Positions 1-7,558 of a stretch of DNA of 64,000 bases are shown piece by piece; within the stretch, counting starts at the first letter, position 1; each line of letters opens with the position of its first letter. The stretch comes from Phycisphaeraceae bacterium (lineage in GTDB: Bacteria; Planctomycetota; Phycisphaerae; Phycisphaerales; UBA1924), in NCBI GenBank assembly GCA_019636495.1, contig JAHBXL010000018.1, forward strand, positions 1-64,000, given 5' to 3'. The position numbers and the translations under genes were made by a program. Under the pieces are notes generated by a model, which saw only the letters and a program-made list of their open reading frames with translations, was not told the DNA's origin and ran no database searches.

Positions 1-321
1 GGGGTGAACTGGGCGTGGTCCTTGGTTGAACATCAGACCCGCCGCATGCTCTTCAAGGCCAGCCAGCACGTCAGCGCCGGCGACTTCGAGAGCCAGTGCA
101 AGGCGATGATCCGCGTGCTCCGGGAATGGGCGGTCAAACACCCCGGCGACCCGTGGATGCCCTTCTGGCAACTCAGCCGGCGCTTGGCCTGGTCGCCCCG
201 CGAGCACGACGAGGTCCGGCAGGCGCTGATGGATCAGCGCCGCATCCAGTTCGCCGAGCGGGCGACCGGCGGCACGCCCCAGCGGCTGTACAGGCTCATC
301 GAGGACGTTGCCGGAGCATGA
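1..321 (+). CDS. Replicase/primase C-terminal fragment (DUF3987-type), 5' end outside window
   Basis: The reading frame is open from base 1, so this is the end of a longer gene. It aligns by eye with the C-terminus of the prophage 2 replicase (ending at 60,056): both show the order TRR-LF-A, a helical stretch, then R..L.W..RE..E....L....I, and a basic end. Both sit directly upstream of a conserved intergenic block and a ParB-methyltransferase. The apparent GTG start at base 4 is therefore an artefact of the window edge. The sequences are clearly diverged, so the two prophages are related but not duplicate assemblies of one locus. Confidence 0.75.
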   Translation, partial: GVNWAWSLVEHQTRRMLFKASQHVSAGDFESQCKAMIRVLREWAVKHPGDPWMPFWQLSRRLAWSPREHDEVRQALMDQRRIQFAERATGGTPQRLYRLIEDVAGA

Positions 322-455
322 AAACGCGATCCAAAGCCACACAAACCGGTCTGCGCAGCGCCCTTTGCCGCTCAAACACAGCGAAGAAGCGCTCCGGCGC
401 AGCGCGAGCACGGGCGCGGACCCTCGATTCCGCATCGCGAGCGGGGGTGCGCAGC

Positions 456-611
456 AACCTGTTGCGCCTATTGCAACCTCTTGCGCGCAATAGGTTCATC
501 GCGGAAACATTGAGAAATCATGGAGCAAACAACAACACACCCCCTCTTTACTACCTGTTGCGCCCACCCCCCCCCCCGCGCCGGCGCTGGCGCGACGGGC
601 GCGCAACAGGT
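456..611. promoter_or_regulatory. Cluster of AACCTGTTGCGC-type sites, operator or iteron candidate
   Basis: AACCTGTTGCGC occurs at 456-467. A near-perfect 22-bp palindrome with the same half site (AACCTCTTGCGC then GCAATAGGTT) lies at 475-496. ACCTGTTGCGC recurs at 553-563 and, inverted, at 601-611; these last two can form an 11-bp stem around a C-rich loop containing an 11-base C run. The cluster lies in the long spacer after the replicase gene. It could be a repressor/activator operator set or an origin; the sequence alone does not decide. Confidence 0.55.
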
Positions 612-701
612 TCGGCGCAACGGGCAACCGGCGTGCGGATCGCACGCCATCGACGCACGGTTTCGGACATGCAGTTGGCGTGCCAGGCAGCGCCTACCCG
701 A

Positions 702-1093
702 AGCCTTACAGCCGGAGTCCGAACGGGGGAGGGGAGGGGGCCATAGGTACTTCCCCGCCGGAATCGAAAGCCAACGCCCGCGGGAACAGCCGCGCTTCCC
801 GACAGAGTTTGTTTCGCGCGTCCGGGCGCCGGACGGCCCCGTGGCGGGGGTGGTACGCCACCCCGCCAGGAACGCGACGTGGGCCAACGTGGGCGAACCC
901 GTGGCAAACGGGCGTGCCCCGTAGCGAGCGCGACTTGGGGTACTGACCGCCCCACGGACGGGCCCGACTGCCCGAGCGATCCAGCCAACGAACAAGCGAC
1001 CCAGCGATCCCCGGACCCGCCGCGTGGCGGCGGGCCACCACCACGCTCCCCGCGCGGCGCGATGTCGTGCCGCGGTCAACGACGGAGATCGCC
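702..1093. ncRNA. Conserved intergenic block upstream of methyltransferase copy 1
   Basis: This stretch has no convincing gene, yet it is kept in order and near-identity for long runs at 60,264-60,646, upstream of the second methyltransferase. Shared landmarks are AGCCTTACAGCCGGA at 702-716, a run around GAGTTTGTTTCGCGCGTCCG near 805-824, and the run from about 869 to 915. Bases 843-867 form a 10-bp hairpin (one bulge) capped by a TACG tetraloop, and CCCGT/ACGGG (898-912) forms a second. The inner pair T851-A860 is C-G in the other copy. It may be a structured RNA, a long leader or a packaging site. Confidence 0.45.
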
Positions 1094-2470
1094 GTGAACA
1101 TCGAGATGCTCCCCATCGACGCGGTCAAGGAGTACGACCGCAACCCCCGCACCATCAGCGACGCCGCGATCGACGCGGTCGCCAAGTCGATCCAGGCCTT
1201 CGGGTTCAAGATCCCGATCCTGGTCGATGGCGACGGCGTCATCATCGCAGGTCACACCCGGCTTCGTGCGGCGCGGAAACTCGGATTGAAGGAGGTGCCG
1301 ACGATCCGCGCGGACGACCTCACGCCGGACCAGGTCAAAGCGCTGCGCATCGCCGACAACAAGGTCGCATCGTTGACCTCGTGGGACATGGAACTTCTGC
1401 CCATCGAGCTGGCTGACCTCAAGGGCGTGGACTTCGATCTGGCGGTGCTGGGCTTCAGCGCCGAGGATCTCGCGGCGATCATGGCTCCCGCCGGCACCGA
1501 TGGTCTGATGGACCCCGACGTCGTGCCCGCCCCGCCCGACGCCGCGACGACCGTTCCGGGCGACATCTGGGTGCTCGGCAACCACCGCCTGATGTGCGGC
1601 GACTCGTCCAAGCCCGCGGACCTGGACCGGTTGCTCGACGGCCAGCCGATACACCTGGTCAACACCGACCCGCCGTACAACGTGAAGGTCGAGCCGCGCT
1701 CGAATAACGCCATCGTCGCCGGCCTGAGTTCGTTCGCGCTGCCGGGCAAGGCCGATCAGCACGACCAGCAGAGCGCCGACCTCAACCGCTACCCCGAGAA
1801 GAGCCGCGCGACGCACAAGAAGCTCCGGGCCAAGGACCGGCCGCTGGCCAACGACTTCGTGTCCGACGACGAGTTCGATCGCCTGCTCGCGGCGTGGTTC
1901 GGGAACATCACCCGCGTGCTGATCCCCGGCGGCACGTTCTACATCTGGGGCGGCTACGCCAACTGCGGCAACTACCCGCCCGTGCTCAAGCGCTGCGAGC
2001 TCTATTTCGCCCAGGCGATCATCTGGATCAAGGAGCACCCGGTCCTCACGCGGAAGGACTTCATGGGCAACCACGAGTGGTGCTTCTACGGCTGGAAGGA
2101 AGGCGCGGCACACCGCTTCTTCGGCCCCGCCAACGTCCCGGACACGTGGTCGATCAAGAAGGTCAACCCGCAGAGCATGGTGCACCTCACCGAGAAGCCT
2201 GTCGAGCTCGCGCGGCGGGCCATCGAGTTCTCATCGCGGCCCGGCGAGAACGTGCTCGACCTCTTTGGCGGCTCCGGCTCCACACTCATCGGCGCGGAGA
2301 TGACCGGGCGGCGAGCGTTCCTCATGGAGCTCGACGCCCTTTACTGCGATGTCATCGTGCAGCGATGGGAGAAGTTTACGGGCCGCAAGGCGGAGCGCCT
2401 TGCCGCGAACGGTGTAGCCGAAGAGAAAGCCGCGACCCGGAAGAAGGTCGCGGCGGGGAGCGGCGCGTGA
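1094..2470 (+). CDS. ParB-like nuclease domain / beta-class DNA methyltransferase
   Basis: This 458-residue protein has a ParB/sulfiredoxin-like N-terminus (about residues 1-100; NPRT and GHTRLRAA motifs) and a DNA methylase domain. The catalytic DPPY motif (about residue 190) precedes the AdoMet motif FGGSGST (about residue 390), the order of beta-class N6-adenine or N4-cytosine enzymes. Such fusions are common beside phage terminases and usually modify phage DNA without a cognate nuclease. The GTG at 1094 is preferred over the in-frame GTG at 1067 because GGAG lies 6 nt upstream and the same arrangement is kept in the second copy at 60,647. Confidence 0.93.
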   Translation: MNIEMLPIDAVKEYDRNPRTISDAAIDAVAKSIQAFGFKIPILVDGDGVIIAGHTRLRAARKLGLKEVPTIRADDLTPDQVKALRIADNKVASLTSWDMELLPIELADLKGVDFDLAVLGFSAEDLAAIMAPAGTDGLMDPDVVPAPPDAATTVPGDIWVLGNHRLMCGDSSKPADLDRLLDGQPIHLVNTDPPYNVKVEPRSNNAIVAGLSSFALPGKADQHDQQSADLNRYPEKSRATHKKLRAKDRPLANDFVSDDEFDRLLAAWFGNITRVLIPGGTFYIWGGYANCGNYPPVLKRCELYFAQAIIWIKEHPVLTRKDFMGNHEWCFYGWKEGAAHRFFGPANVPDTWSIKKVNPQSMVHLTEKPVELARRAIEFSSRPGENVLDLFGGSGSTLIGAEMTGRRAFLMELDALYCDVIVQRWEKFTGRKAERLAANGVAEEKAATRKKVAAGSGA

Positions 2471-2478
2471 TGGCCGGC

Positions 2479-2733
2479 TCAGTCGTCTTCGAGCGTGGGA
2501 AGCACGCCGTCGGTCGCCTCGTCCCATTCGAGGGCGTAGCGCTCGGCGATGTCTTCGAGGTCGTGCTCGGTGAGGTAGTCGGCCGTTTTGCGCTCTTGGC
2601 ATGCTGCGACGGCTCGCGCGAGGTCCGTCCACTCCTCGATGGTGAGCATCTGGTCTTGGCGTGCGCCAAGCAGGTAGAGGGCGGCTTGAAGAACGGCCTC
2701 GAGTTGCGCTTCGCGGTGGGGCGTGGCGGCCAT
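2479..2733 (-). CDS. Small acidic protein, unknown function
   Basis: This 84-residue acidic protein is the last gene of a minus-strand set that converges on the methyltransferase. Its central part (LL.AR, then LT..EW.DLARAV) matches a segment of the 226-residue protein at the same place in prophage 2 (62,026-62,706). It therefore looks like a short form of that family. No catalytic motif is visible and no function is assigned. Confidence 0.7.
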   Translation of the reverse strand: MAATPHREAQLEAVLQAALYLLGARQDQMLTIEEWTDLARAVAACQERKTADYLTEHDLEDIAERYALEWDEATDGVLPTLEDD

Positions 2734-2736
2734 GGG

Positions 2737-3237
2737 TCAGGCCCCCTTCCCCGCAACGAATACGCCGCGCTCGTGCTTCTTGAAGCGGGCGGCAGTCCCC
2801 TTGGCGGCGATCTCGCGGATGATGGCGGCGTAGAGCGTGGCCTCGGGCGTCTTGCCGCCGGGGCTCGTCCAGAGTCTCTTGGCCTCCATCGCGGCGATCA
2901 TCTCCTTGGCCCTCATAGGGACCTCGGAATCGGAGAGCACCTGCGCCGCCGCGTCCAGGGCGCTGACGCGCTTGGGCTTGGGTTCCTTCGCGGGCTTCGA
3001 CGCTTTCGGGGCCTTGGCTTTCTTGCCCTTGGCGGACGCCGCGAGGATGGCGTTGTTGGCGACCTCCTTGGCGCTGGGCACCTCGTGGTCCTGCCTCCCG
3101 CCGGCGAGGCGGTCGCTGATCTCGGCGATCGCTGTCTTCCGAAGGCGGTCGGTCTTGGCCGCGCCCTCGGCGCGGGCGGCGCTCTTGGACATCTTGGAGG
3201 TGCGGGGGGTGCGGGGCTTCTTGGTCTTCGTGCTCAT
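2737..3237 (-). CDS. Basic protein with C-terminal HARE-type winged helix
   Basis: The 166-residue protein has a Lys/Ala/Pro-rich, histone-H1-like first half. A C-terminal winged helix follows from about residue 90, carrying the features [27 protein letters not shown] and a final F.K...G.F. This is the HARE-HTH pattern, a family found in chromatin proteins and restriction-linked bacterial proteins and thought to bind DNA. GGAG lies 6 nt before the ATG, and the same leader occurs before the prophage 2 homologue (62,950-63,408). A role in nucleoid or phage-DNA binding is inferred. Confidence 0.8.
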   Translation of the reverse strand: MSTKTKKPRTPRTSKMSKSAARAEGAAKTDRLRKTAIAEISDRLAGGRQDHEVPSAKEVANNAILAASAKGKKAKAPKASKPAKEPKPKRVSALDAAAQVLSDSEVPMRAKEMIAAMEAKRLWTSPGGKTPEATLYAAIIREIAAKGTAARFKKHERGVFVAGKGA

Positions 3238-3342
3238 GCGAATCTCCCAACTACGGGTGCGGAATCCCGCCGCACATTGCGGCGGGAAATCGCGTCCGGC
3301 GCGGTCTCCCGCGTCGGCGCGTGCGGGGGCGCGTGGGGCGGG

Positions 3343-3627
3343 TCAGCAGCCCGCGACGCGCTCCATCTCGTTCAGGACGTCGTGGACCATCGAGTTGGTG
3401 GCGGCGGCGCGGCCGCGGCGGTCGGTCCCGTAGACGACCTTGGCGACCTCGAGGGCCTTGGCGTAGCGGGCGTCGCGGTCCTCGTCGCGGGCGATGTGGG
3501 CGATGCAGATGTCCTGCCTGCCCGCGTGGCGGGTGTTCTGCTCGATGGTCGCCTCCGCGCCGCGCTCGGTGCGGCTGATCTTGACGTCCTTCTCGTGGCC
3601 TTCGATCACGATGGTCTTGATGTTCAT
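3343..3627 (-). CDS. Conserved small phage protein, unknown function
   Basis: This 94-residue protein is almost identical to its counterpart in prophage 2 (63,505-63,789), differing at only a few residues (such as HEKD versus QEKD). It opens with a beta-rich segment (NIKTIVIEG, VKISRTERGAE) and ends with a charged helix and Cys. It has no recognised domain. The strong conservation between two otherwise diverged prophages argues that it is a real, selected gene. Confidence 0.75.
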   Translation of the reverse strand: MNIKTIVIEGHEKDVKISRTERGAEATIEQNTRHAGRQDICIAHIARDEDRDARYAKALEVAKVVYGTDRRGRAAATNSMVHDVLNEMERVAGC

Positions 3628-3666
3628 GGGCGTGCTCCTTCGTCGGGGTGCGTGGGCAGGGCGTGG

Positions 3667-3933
3667 TCACTCGGCCAGGAAGCGCTCGACGTCCTCGCGG
3701 TCCATGCCGCTGAGGAAGGCGACGGTGTCCATCAGGTCGCTGCGGACTTTCCCGAGGTTGCCGGTGATGCCCCAGTTGGTCGGGTCGGCCTTGGCCCGCT
3801 CGTCGTGCTTGTCCAGTTCCATCTGGAGGACGTCGAGGAGGCGGGCGATTTCGTTCCGCCGCGCGGCGTACATCTCGGCGGCGGTGGGTTGCGTGGGGGC
3901 GGGCTTGGCGGTCTTGGTCGTGTGCTTCTTCAT
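3667..3933 (-). CDS. Conserved small helical protein, unknown function
   Basis: The 88-residue protein has a basic, Thr/Pro-rich N-terminus, then a helical body (RRNEIARLLDVLQMELDKH) and an acidic end (DREDVERFLAE). The partial gene at 63,823-64,000 encodes the same C-terminal part with conservative changes. It is the second gene of the minus-strand cluster. No function is assigned. Confidence 0.72.
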   Translation of the reverse strand: MKKHTTKTAKPAPTQPTAAEMYAARRNEIARLLDVLQMELDKHDERAKADPTNWGITGNLGKVRSDLMDTVAFLSGMDREDVERFLAE

Positions 3934-3990
3934 ACTGGTACCTCTCGTCGTGCGGGTGGCTTGGGGTGCGTGGTGTCTCGGGTAAACAAC

Positions 3991-4013
3991 GAAGCCCGCA
4001 TTTCGCGGGCTTC
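3991..4013 (-). terminator. Intrinsic terminator-like hairpin
   Basis: GAAGCCCGC and GCGGGCTTC form a perfect 9-bp stem with a 5-nt loop. Read on the minus strand it overlaps the stop codon of the 4,012-4,365 gene and is followed by GTTGTTTA, a modest U-rich tail. It would separate that gene from the downstream minus-strand cluster. Confidence 0.65.
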
Positions 4014-4365
4014 AGGCCGTCGGGCGGGTTCCGCTTTCGCGGTCCCAACTGGTCGTGTCTTTGGGTTGCCCGACCGCCTCGAGGTAGTCGATCAGGTCGC
4101 TGGCGTTCCAGGTGTCGGCGTCGACCGCGTCGTGCTCGTTGGAGCCGTCGCGCCCCTCGCGGTCGATCTCGAACAGGCGGTAGCCGCCGCCCGCGCCGGC
4201 GATCGGGCCCCAGGAGCCATCGGCTCGGCGGCCCCGTCCCGCGGGTACCGCGGCAACCTCCCACGTCCGGCCGTCGGGCGTGTGAACCTCGACGCTGCAG
4301 ACGGTGAACCCGCGGCGTCCAAGGGCCTGGGCGATCTCGATCGTGTTCTTCGTGGTGGTCTTCAT
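4012..4365 (-). CDS. Small protein, unknown function
   Basis: The 117-residue product starts at the ATG at 4,365, which has GGAGA 8-9 nt upstream, rather than at the longer open frame to 4,512. It has a Thr/Lys-rich N-terminus, a short beta-rich centre (FTVCSVEVHTPDGRTW), a Gly/Ala-rich turn region and an acidic end with LIDYLEAVGQ. No family was recognised. It is the first gene of the minus-strand cluster and divergent from the packaging genes. Confidence 0.6.
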   Translation of the reverse strand: MKTTTKNTIEIAQALGRRGFTVCSVEVHTPDGRTWEVAAVPAGRGRRADGSWGPIAGAGGGYRLFEIDREGRDGSNEHDAVDADTWNASDLIDYLEAVGQPKDTTSWDRESGTRPTA

Positions 4366-4532
4366 CGCGTTGGTCTCCGTCGCGGGGTTCGTGTTTCTTC
4401 GCCCCGCGTTGTGACACATGAAGCCATGACATCCGCGAACAGGCAAGGCGAATCCGAGCGACTTCGCCGTCATTTCGCGGCATGTGGGCAACACGGCCGG
4501 ACACGTGGGCAAGTTTGCGCGGGAGGTCCGCG

Positions 4533-4790
4533 ATGACTCCCGAACACGCGCCTAGTCCCGCACCTGCCGCCGGGCAGGGGATGTCCCGGCTCAACCCCGC
4601 GGCGCTCCCCGTGGCCGATGCGGCACGCGTGCTCACGCGCCTGGGCGGCAAGGCCGTCAGCGAGGAGATGCTGCGCGCCGACATCGACGCGGGCGCGCCG
4701 GTCAACAGCGATGGAACGCTCAACCTCGTGCACTACGCCGCGTGGCTCGTGAAGGAGATGGCTGGTCCTGGAGGTGGCGGTGGCGATTGA
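4533..4790 (+). CDS. Small DNA-binding-like protein upstream of terminase, possible small terminase subunit
   Basis: This 85-residue protein begins at an ATG with GGGAGG 6-7 nt upstream and overlaps the large terminase start. Its body (LNPAALPVADAARVL, then D..G.PV...GTLNLVHYAAWLV) resembles the first 70 residues of the terminase, which end in VDLFRYVAWLV. Small terminase subunits usually lie here and are helix-turn-helix proteins. The assignment rests on position and this paralogy. Confidence 0.55.
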   Translation: MTPEHAPSPAPAAGQGMSRLNPAALPVADAARVLTRLGGKAVSEEMLRADIDAGAPVNSDGTLNLVHYAAWLVKEMAGPGGGGGD

Positions 4791-7071
4791 CCCGCGCAAA
4801 CTCAAGCCCGGCGAACTCGCGCGTCTGCTCAACAGCACACCGCTGGGCGAGGTGGTGAGCGAGCGGCAGCTCCATCGGCACCGCACGCGCGCGGGCTTCC
4901 GTGTCGCGGCCGATGGGGATGCGGCGAAGGTCGATCTGTTTCGCTACGTCGCCTGGCTGGTCACGACGCGGCACGGGGCCATCGCGGAAGCGGCTCGGCA
5001 GCCCGACGGCCTGACCGGCTACGAGGCGATGAAGGAGCGGGCGCGGCAGCGCAACGCGATGCTCTCGCTCTCGGGTCGCGACATCGGCGATCTCCCGCCG
5101 GTGGCCGATCCGGCGCGGCGGGAGCGCGCTGCACGGGACTTCCGGTACTTCTGCGAGACCTACTTCCTGCAGACCTTCCACCTCAAGTGGTCGGACGACC
5201 ACCTCAAGGTCATCGCCAAGATCGAGCAGGCGGTTCTCGAGGGTGGGCTCTTCGGGATGGCCATGCCGCGCGGCAGCGGTAAGACGTCTCTCTGTGAGGT
5301 CGCATGCCTGTGGGCCATGCTGTACGGTCACCGCGACTTCGTCGCGCTGATCGGCTCCGACGAAGAGCACGCCGCGGGGATGCTCGAGTCCATCAAGGCG
5401 GAACTGGAGAACAGCGAACTCCTCGCCGGCGACTTCCCGGAAGTCTGCCACCCGATCCGTTCACTTGAGGGCATCCACCAGCGTGCCTCGGGGCAGCTGT
5501 ACCAGGGCAAGCAGACGCACATCGGCTGGACGGCGAGGGAGATCGTGCTGCCGACGATCTCCGGTTCGGCGGCGGCCGGCGCCATCATCCGCGTCGCCGG
5601 GATCACCGGCCGCATCCGCGGCATGAAGCACAAGCGAGCGGACGGGTCATCCGCTCGACCCTCGCTGGTGCTTATTGACGATCCACAGACCGACGAGAGC
5701 GCCCGGTCGCCCTCGCAATGCGCCAACCGTGAACGCATCCTCGCCGGCGCGATCCTGGGCCTGGCTGGGCCCGGCAAGAAGATCGCCGGGCTAATGACAC
5801 TGACCGTCGTCCGCCCCGACGACCTGGCCGATCGCATCCTCGACCGCGACAAGCACCCGCAGTGGCAGGGCGAGCGCACCAAGATGATGTACGCCTTCCC
5901 GGCGCGGGATGCGCTCTGGCAGAAGTACGCAGAGCTGCGGGCCGACGGGCTTCGGAACGACCGCGGCATCAAGGCTGCGACGGAGTTCTACCGCCAGCAC
6001 CGCACCGCGATGGACGAGGGCGCGGTGATCGCGTGGCCCGAGCGGTTCAACCACGACGAGCTGTCGGCGGTCCAGCACGCGATGAACCTCAGACTCCAGG
6101 ACGAGGCGGCGTTCTTCGCGGAGTATCAGAACGAGCCGTTGCCGGAGATCCAGGCGGCCGACGACCTCCTGAGCGCTGATCAGATCGCCGCCAAGCTCAA
6201 CGGCCAGGCTCGCGCTGAGGTGCCCATCGGCTGTACGCGGCTCACGATGTTCGTGGACGTGCAGGGCAAGGCGCTGTTCTACCTCGTGGCGGCGTGGGAG
6301 GACGACTTCACCGGGTACGTCATCGACTACGGCACCGAACCGGACCAGAAGGCGCCGGGGGGATACTTCACGCTCCGCGACATGCGGCGGACCCTGGCGA
6401 CGGCGGCTCCGCGTGCCGGCGTCGAAGGGGCGATCTACGCCGGGCTCGAGCGCCTGGTGGCCTCGCACCTGGCTCGCGAGTGGCGGCGTGACGATGGCGC
6501 GATGGTGCGGATCGACCGCTGCCTGATCGACGCCAACTGGGGGTCGTCCACGGACGTGGTGTACCAGTTCTGCCGCCAGAGCCCGCACGCGGGCCTGCTC
6601 ATGCCCAGCCACGGCCGCTATGTGGGGGCGTCGAGCCTGCCCTTCAGCGACTACAAGCGCAAGCGCGGCGAACGGGTCGGGCTCAACTGGCGCGTTCCGG
6701 TCGTGTCTGGCAAGCGCGCCGTGCGGCACGTCGTCTTTGACACGAACTACTGGAAGTCGTTCGCGCACGCGCGGCTGGCGGTGCCGATGGGCGATCCCGG
6801 ATGCTTGTCGCTGTTCGGAAGCACGCCCGAGCCGCACCGCCTGCTGTCGGAGCACCTGACCAGCGAGTACCGCGTGAAGACCGAGGGGCGCGGCCGGACG
6901 GTCGACGAGTGGAAACTCCGCGTCGAGGGGCTCGACAACCACTGGCTCGACTGCTTGGTCGGCGCGGCGGTCGCGGCGTCGATGGAGGGCGCCGTGCTCT
7001 TCGGCACGGACCACAAAGCCATCGCCCGGCCACGGCTGAAGTTGTCCCAACTCCGTGGAGCGAAGCGATGA
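4780..7071 (+). CDS. terL: Phage terminase large subunit (GpA-like)
   Basis: About 763 residues, with an extra N-terminal DNA-binding-like segment (1-70), then an ATPase domain with Walker A RGSGKTS (about residue 170) and Walker B LVLIDDPQ (about 295). The C-terminal nuclease-type domain includes FVDVQGKALFYLV and CLIDANWG. The enzyme would cut and pump phage DNA into proheads. GTG at 4,780 has GGAGG 5 nt upstream; GTG at 4,774 is possible. The length and layout fit the lambda GpA group. Confidence 0.93.
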   Translation: MAIDPRKLKPGELARLLNSTPLGEVVSERQLHRHRTRAGFRVAADGDAAKVDLFRYVAWLVTTRHGAIAEAARQPDGLTGYEAMKERARQRNAMLSLSGRDIGDLPPVADPARRERAARDFRYFCETYFLQTFHLKWSDDHLKVIAKIEQAVLEGGLFGMAMPRGSGKTSLCEVACLWAMLYGHRDFVALIGSDEEHAAGMLESIKAELENSELLAGDFPEVCHPIRSLEGIHQRASGQLYQGKQTHIGWTAREIVLPTISGSAAAGAIIRVAGITGRIRGMKHKRADGSSARPSLVLIDDPQTDESARSPSQCANRERILAGAILGLAGPGKKIAGLMTLTVVRPDDLADRILDRDKHPQWQGERTKMMYAFPARDALWQKYAELRADGLRNDRGIKAATEFYRQHRTAMDEGAVIAWPERFNHDELSAVQHAMNLRLQDEAAFFAEYQNEPLPEIQAADDLLSADQIAAKLNGQARAEVPIGCTRLTMFVDVQGKALFYLVAAWEDDFTGYVIDYGTEPDQKAPGGYFTLRDMRRTLATAAPRAGVEGAIYAGLERLVASHLAREWRRDDGAMVRIDRCLIDANWGSSTDVVYQFCRQSPHAGLLMPSHGRYVGASSLPFSDYKRKRGERVGLNWRVPVVSGKRAVRHVVFDTNYWKSFAHARLAVPMGDPGCLSLFGSTPEPHRLLSEHLTSEYRVKTEGRGRTVDEWKLRVEGLDNHWLDCLVGAAVAASMEGAVLFGTDHKAIARPRLKLSQLRGAKR

Positions 7072-7259
7072 CACCCACAAGCCGCACCGCGACCCGCCCG
7101 GTCAAGCCCACGGACCGCGGGCTTGCCTGCCCGAGGTGTGGATGCCGTCACTTCGAAGTGCTCTACACACGGCCGGCACCGAACGGGGCGATCCGGCGCC
7201 GGCGGTCGTGCCGGCACTGTGGGCGTCGGGTCACGACGGTCGAGCGCCCGGTCGAGTGA
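7068..7259 (+). CDS. Zinc-ribbon small protein
   Basis: A 63-residue protein whose ATG overlaps the terminase stop codon. It contains CPRCGC and, about 25 residues later, CRHCGRR, a classic two-knuckle zinc ribbon. The Arg-rich tail suggests nucleic-acid binding. Similar mini zinc-ribbon genes lie between terminase and portal in other phages, with regulatory or packaging roles suspected but not shown. Confidence 0.7.
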   Translation: MTPTSRTATRPVKPTDRGLACPRCGCRHFEVLYTRPAPNGAIRRRRSCRHCGRRVTTVERPVE

Positions 7260-7341
7260 ACACGTTCTACCGGTAGACCGTTTCGGTCAGATTTCCGCTT
7301 GCGGCGCAACAACGTGCTCGCTTCCCCAGAGGGGTAGTGGC

Positions 7342-7548
7342 GTGCCGACGGACTCCTCCAGCGATGACGAGGCGCTGCGCGACGCTGCCAACCAGCCCGC
7401 CAAGGTCTCCATCGACGGGCAGTCGGTCGAACAGCACCCGCTGAAGGACCAGATCGAGGCCGACCGCTACCTCGCGTCCAAGGACGCCGCGAGGAAGCCC
7501 GGCCTCGGGATCAAGTTCGCCAAGATCGTTCCCCCAGGCTCTGTCTGA
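7342..7548 (+). CDS. gpW-like head-tail joining protein candidate
   Basis: The 68-residue product starts at GTG with GAGGGG upstream and lies just before the portal. It begins with an acidic helix, then VSIDGQSVEQH, a charged helix with DRYLASKDA and a basic end. Size and position match gpW-type connector proteins of lambda-like phages, which plug the portal after packaging. Sequence support is weak. The leader (7,327-7,346) is almost identical to one at 53,281-53,300. Confidence 0.5.
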   Translation: MPTDSSSDDEALRDAANQPAKVSIDGQSVEQHPLKDQIEADRYLASKDAARKPGLGIKFAKIVPPGSV

Positions 7549-7558
7549 ACTCCCCCGC

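Noticed and set aside
1894..4536. Plus-strand 880-codon frame over the minus-strand small-gene cluster
   Set aside because: The minus-strand genes have ribosome sites and conserved copies at 62-64 kb; the plus frame is compositional.
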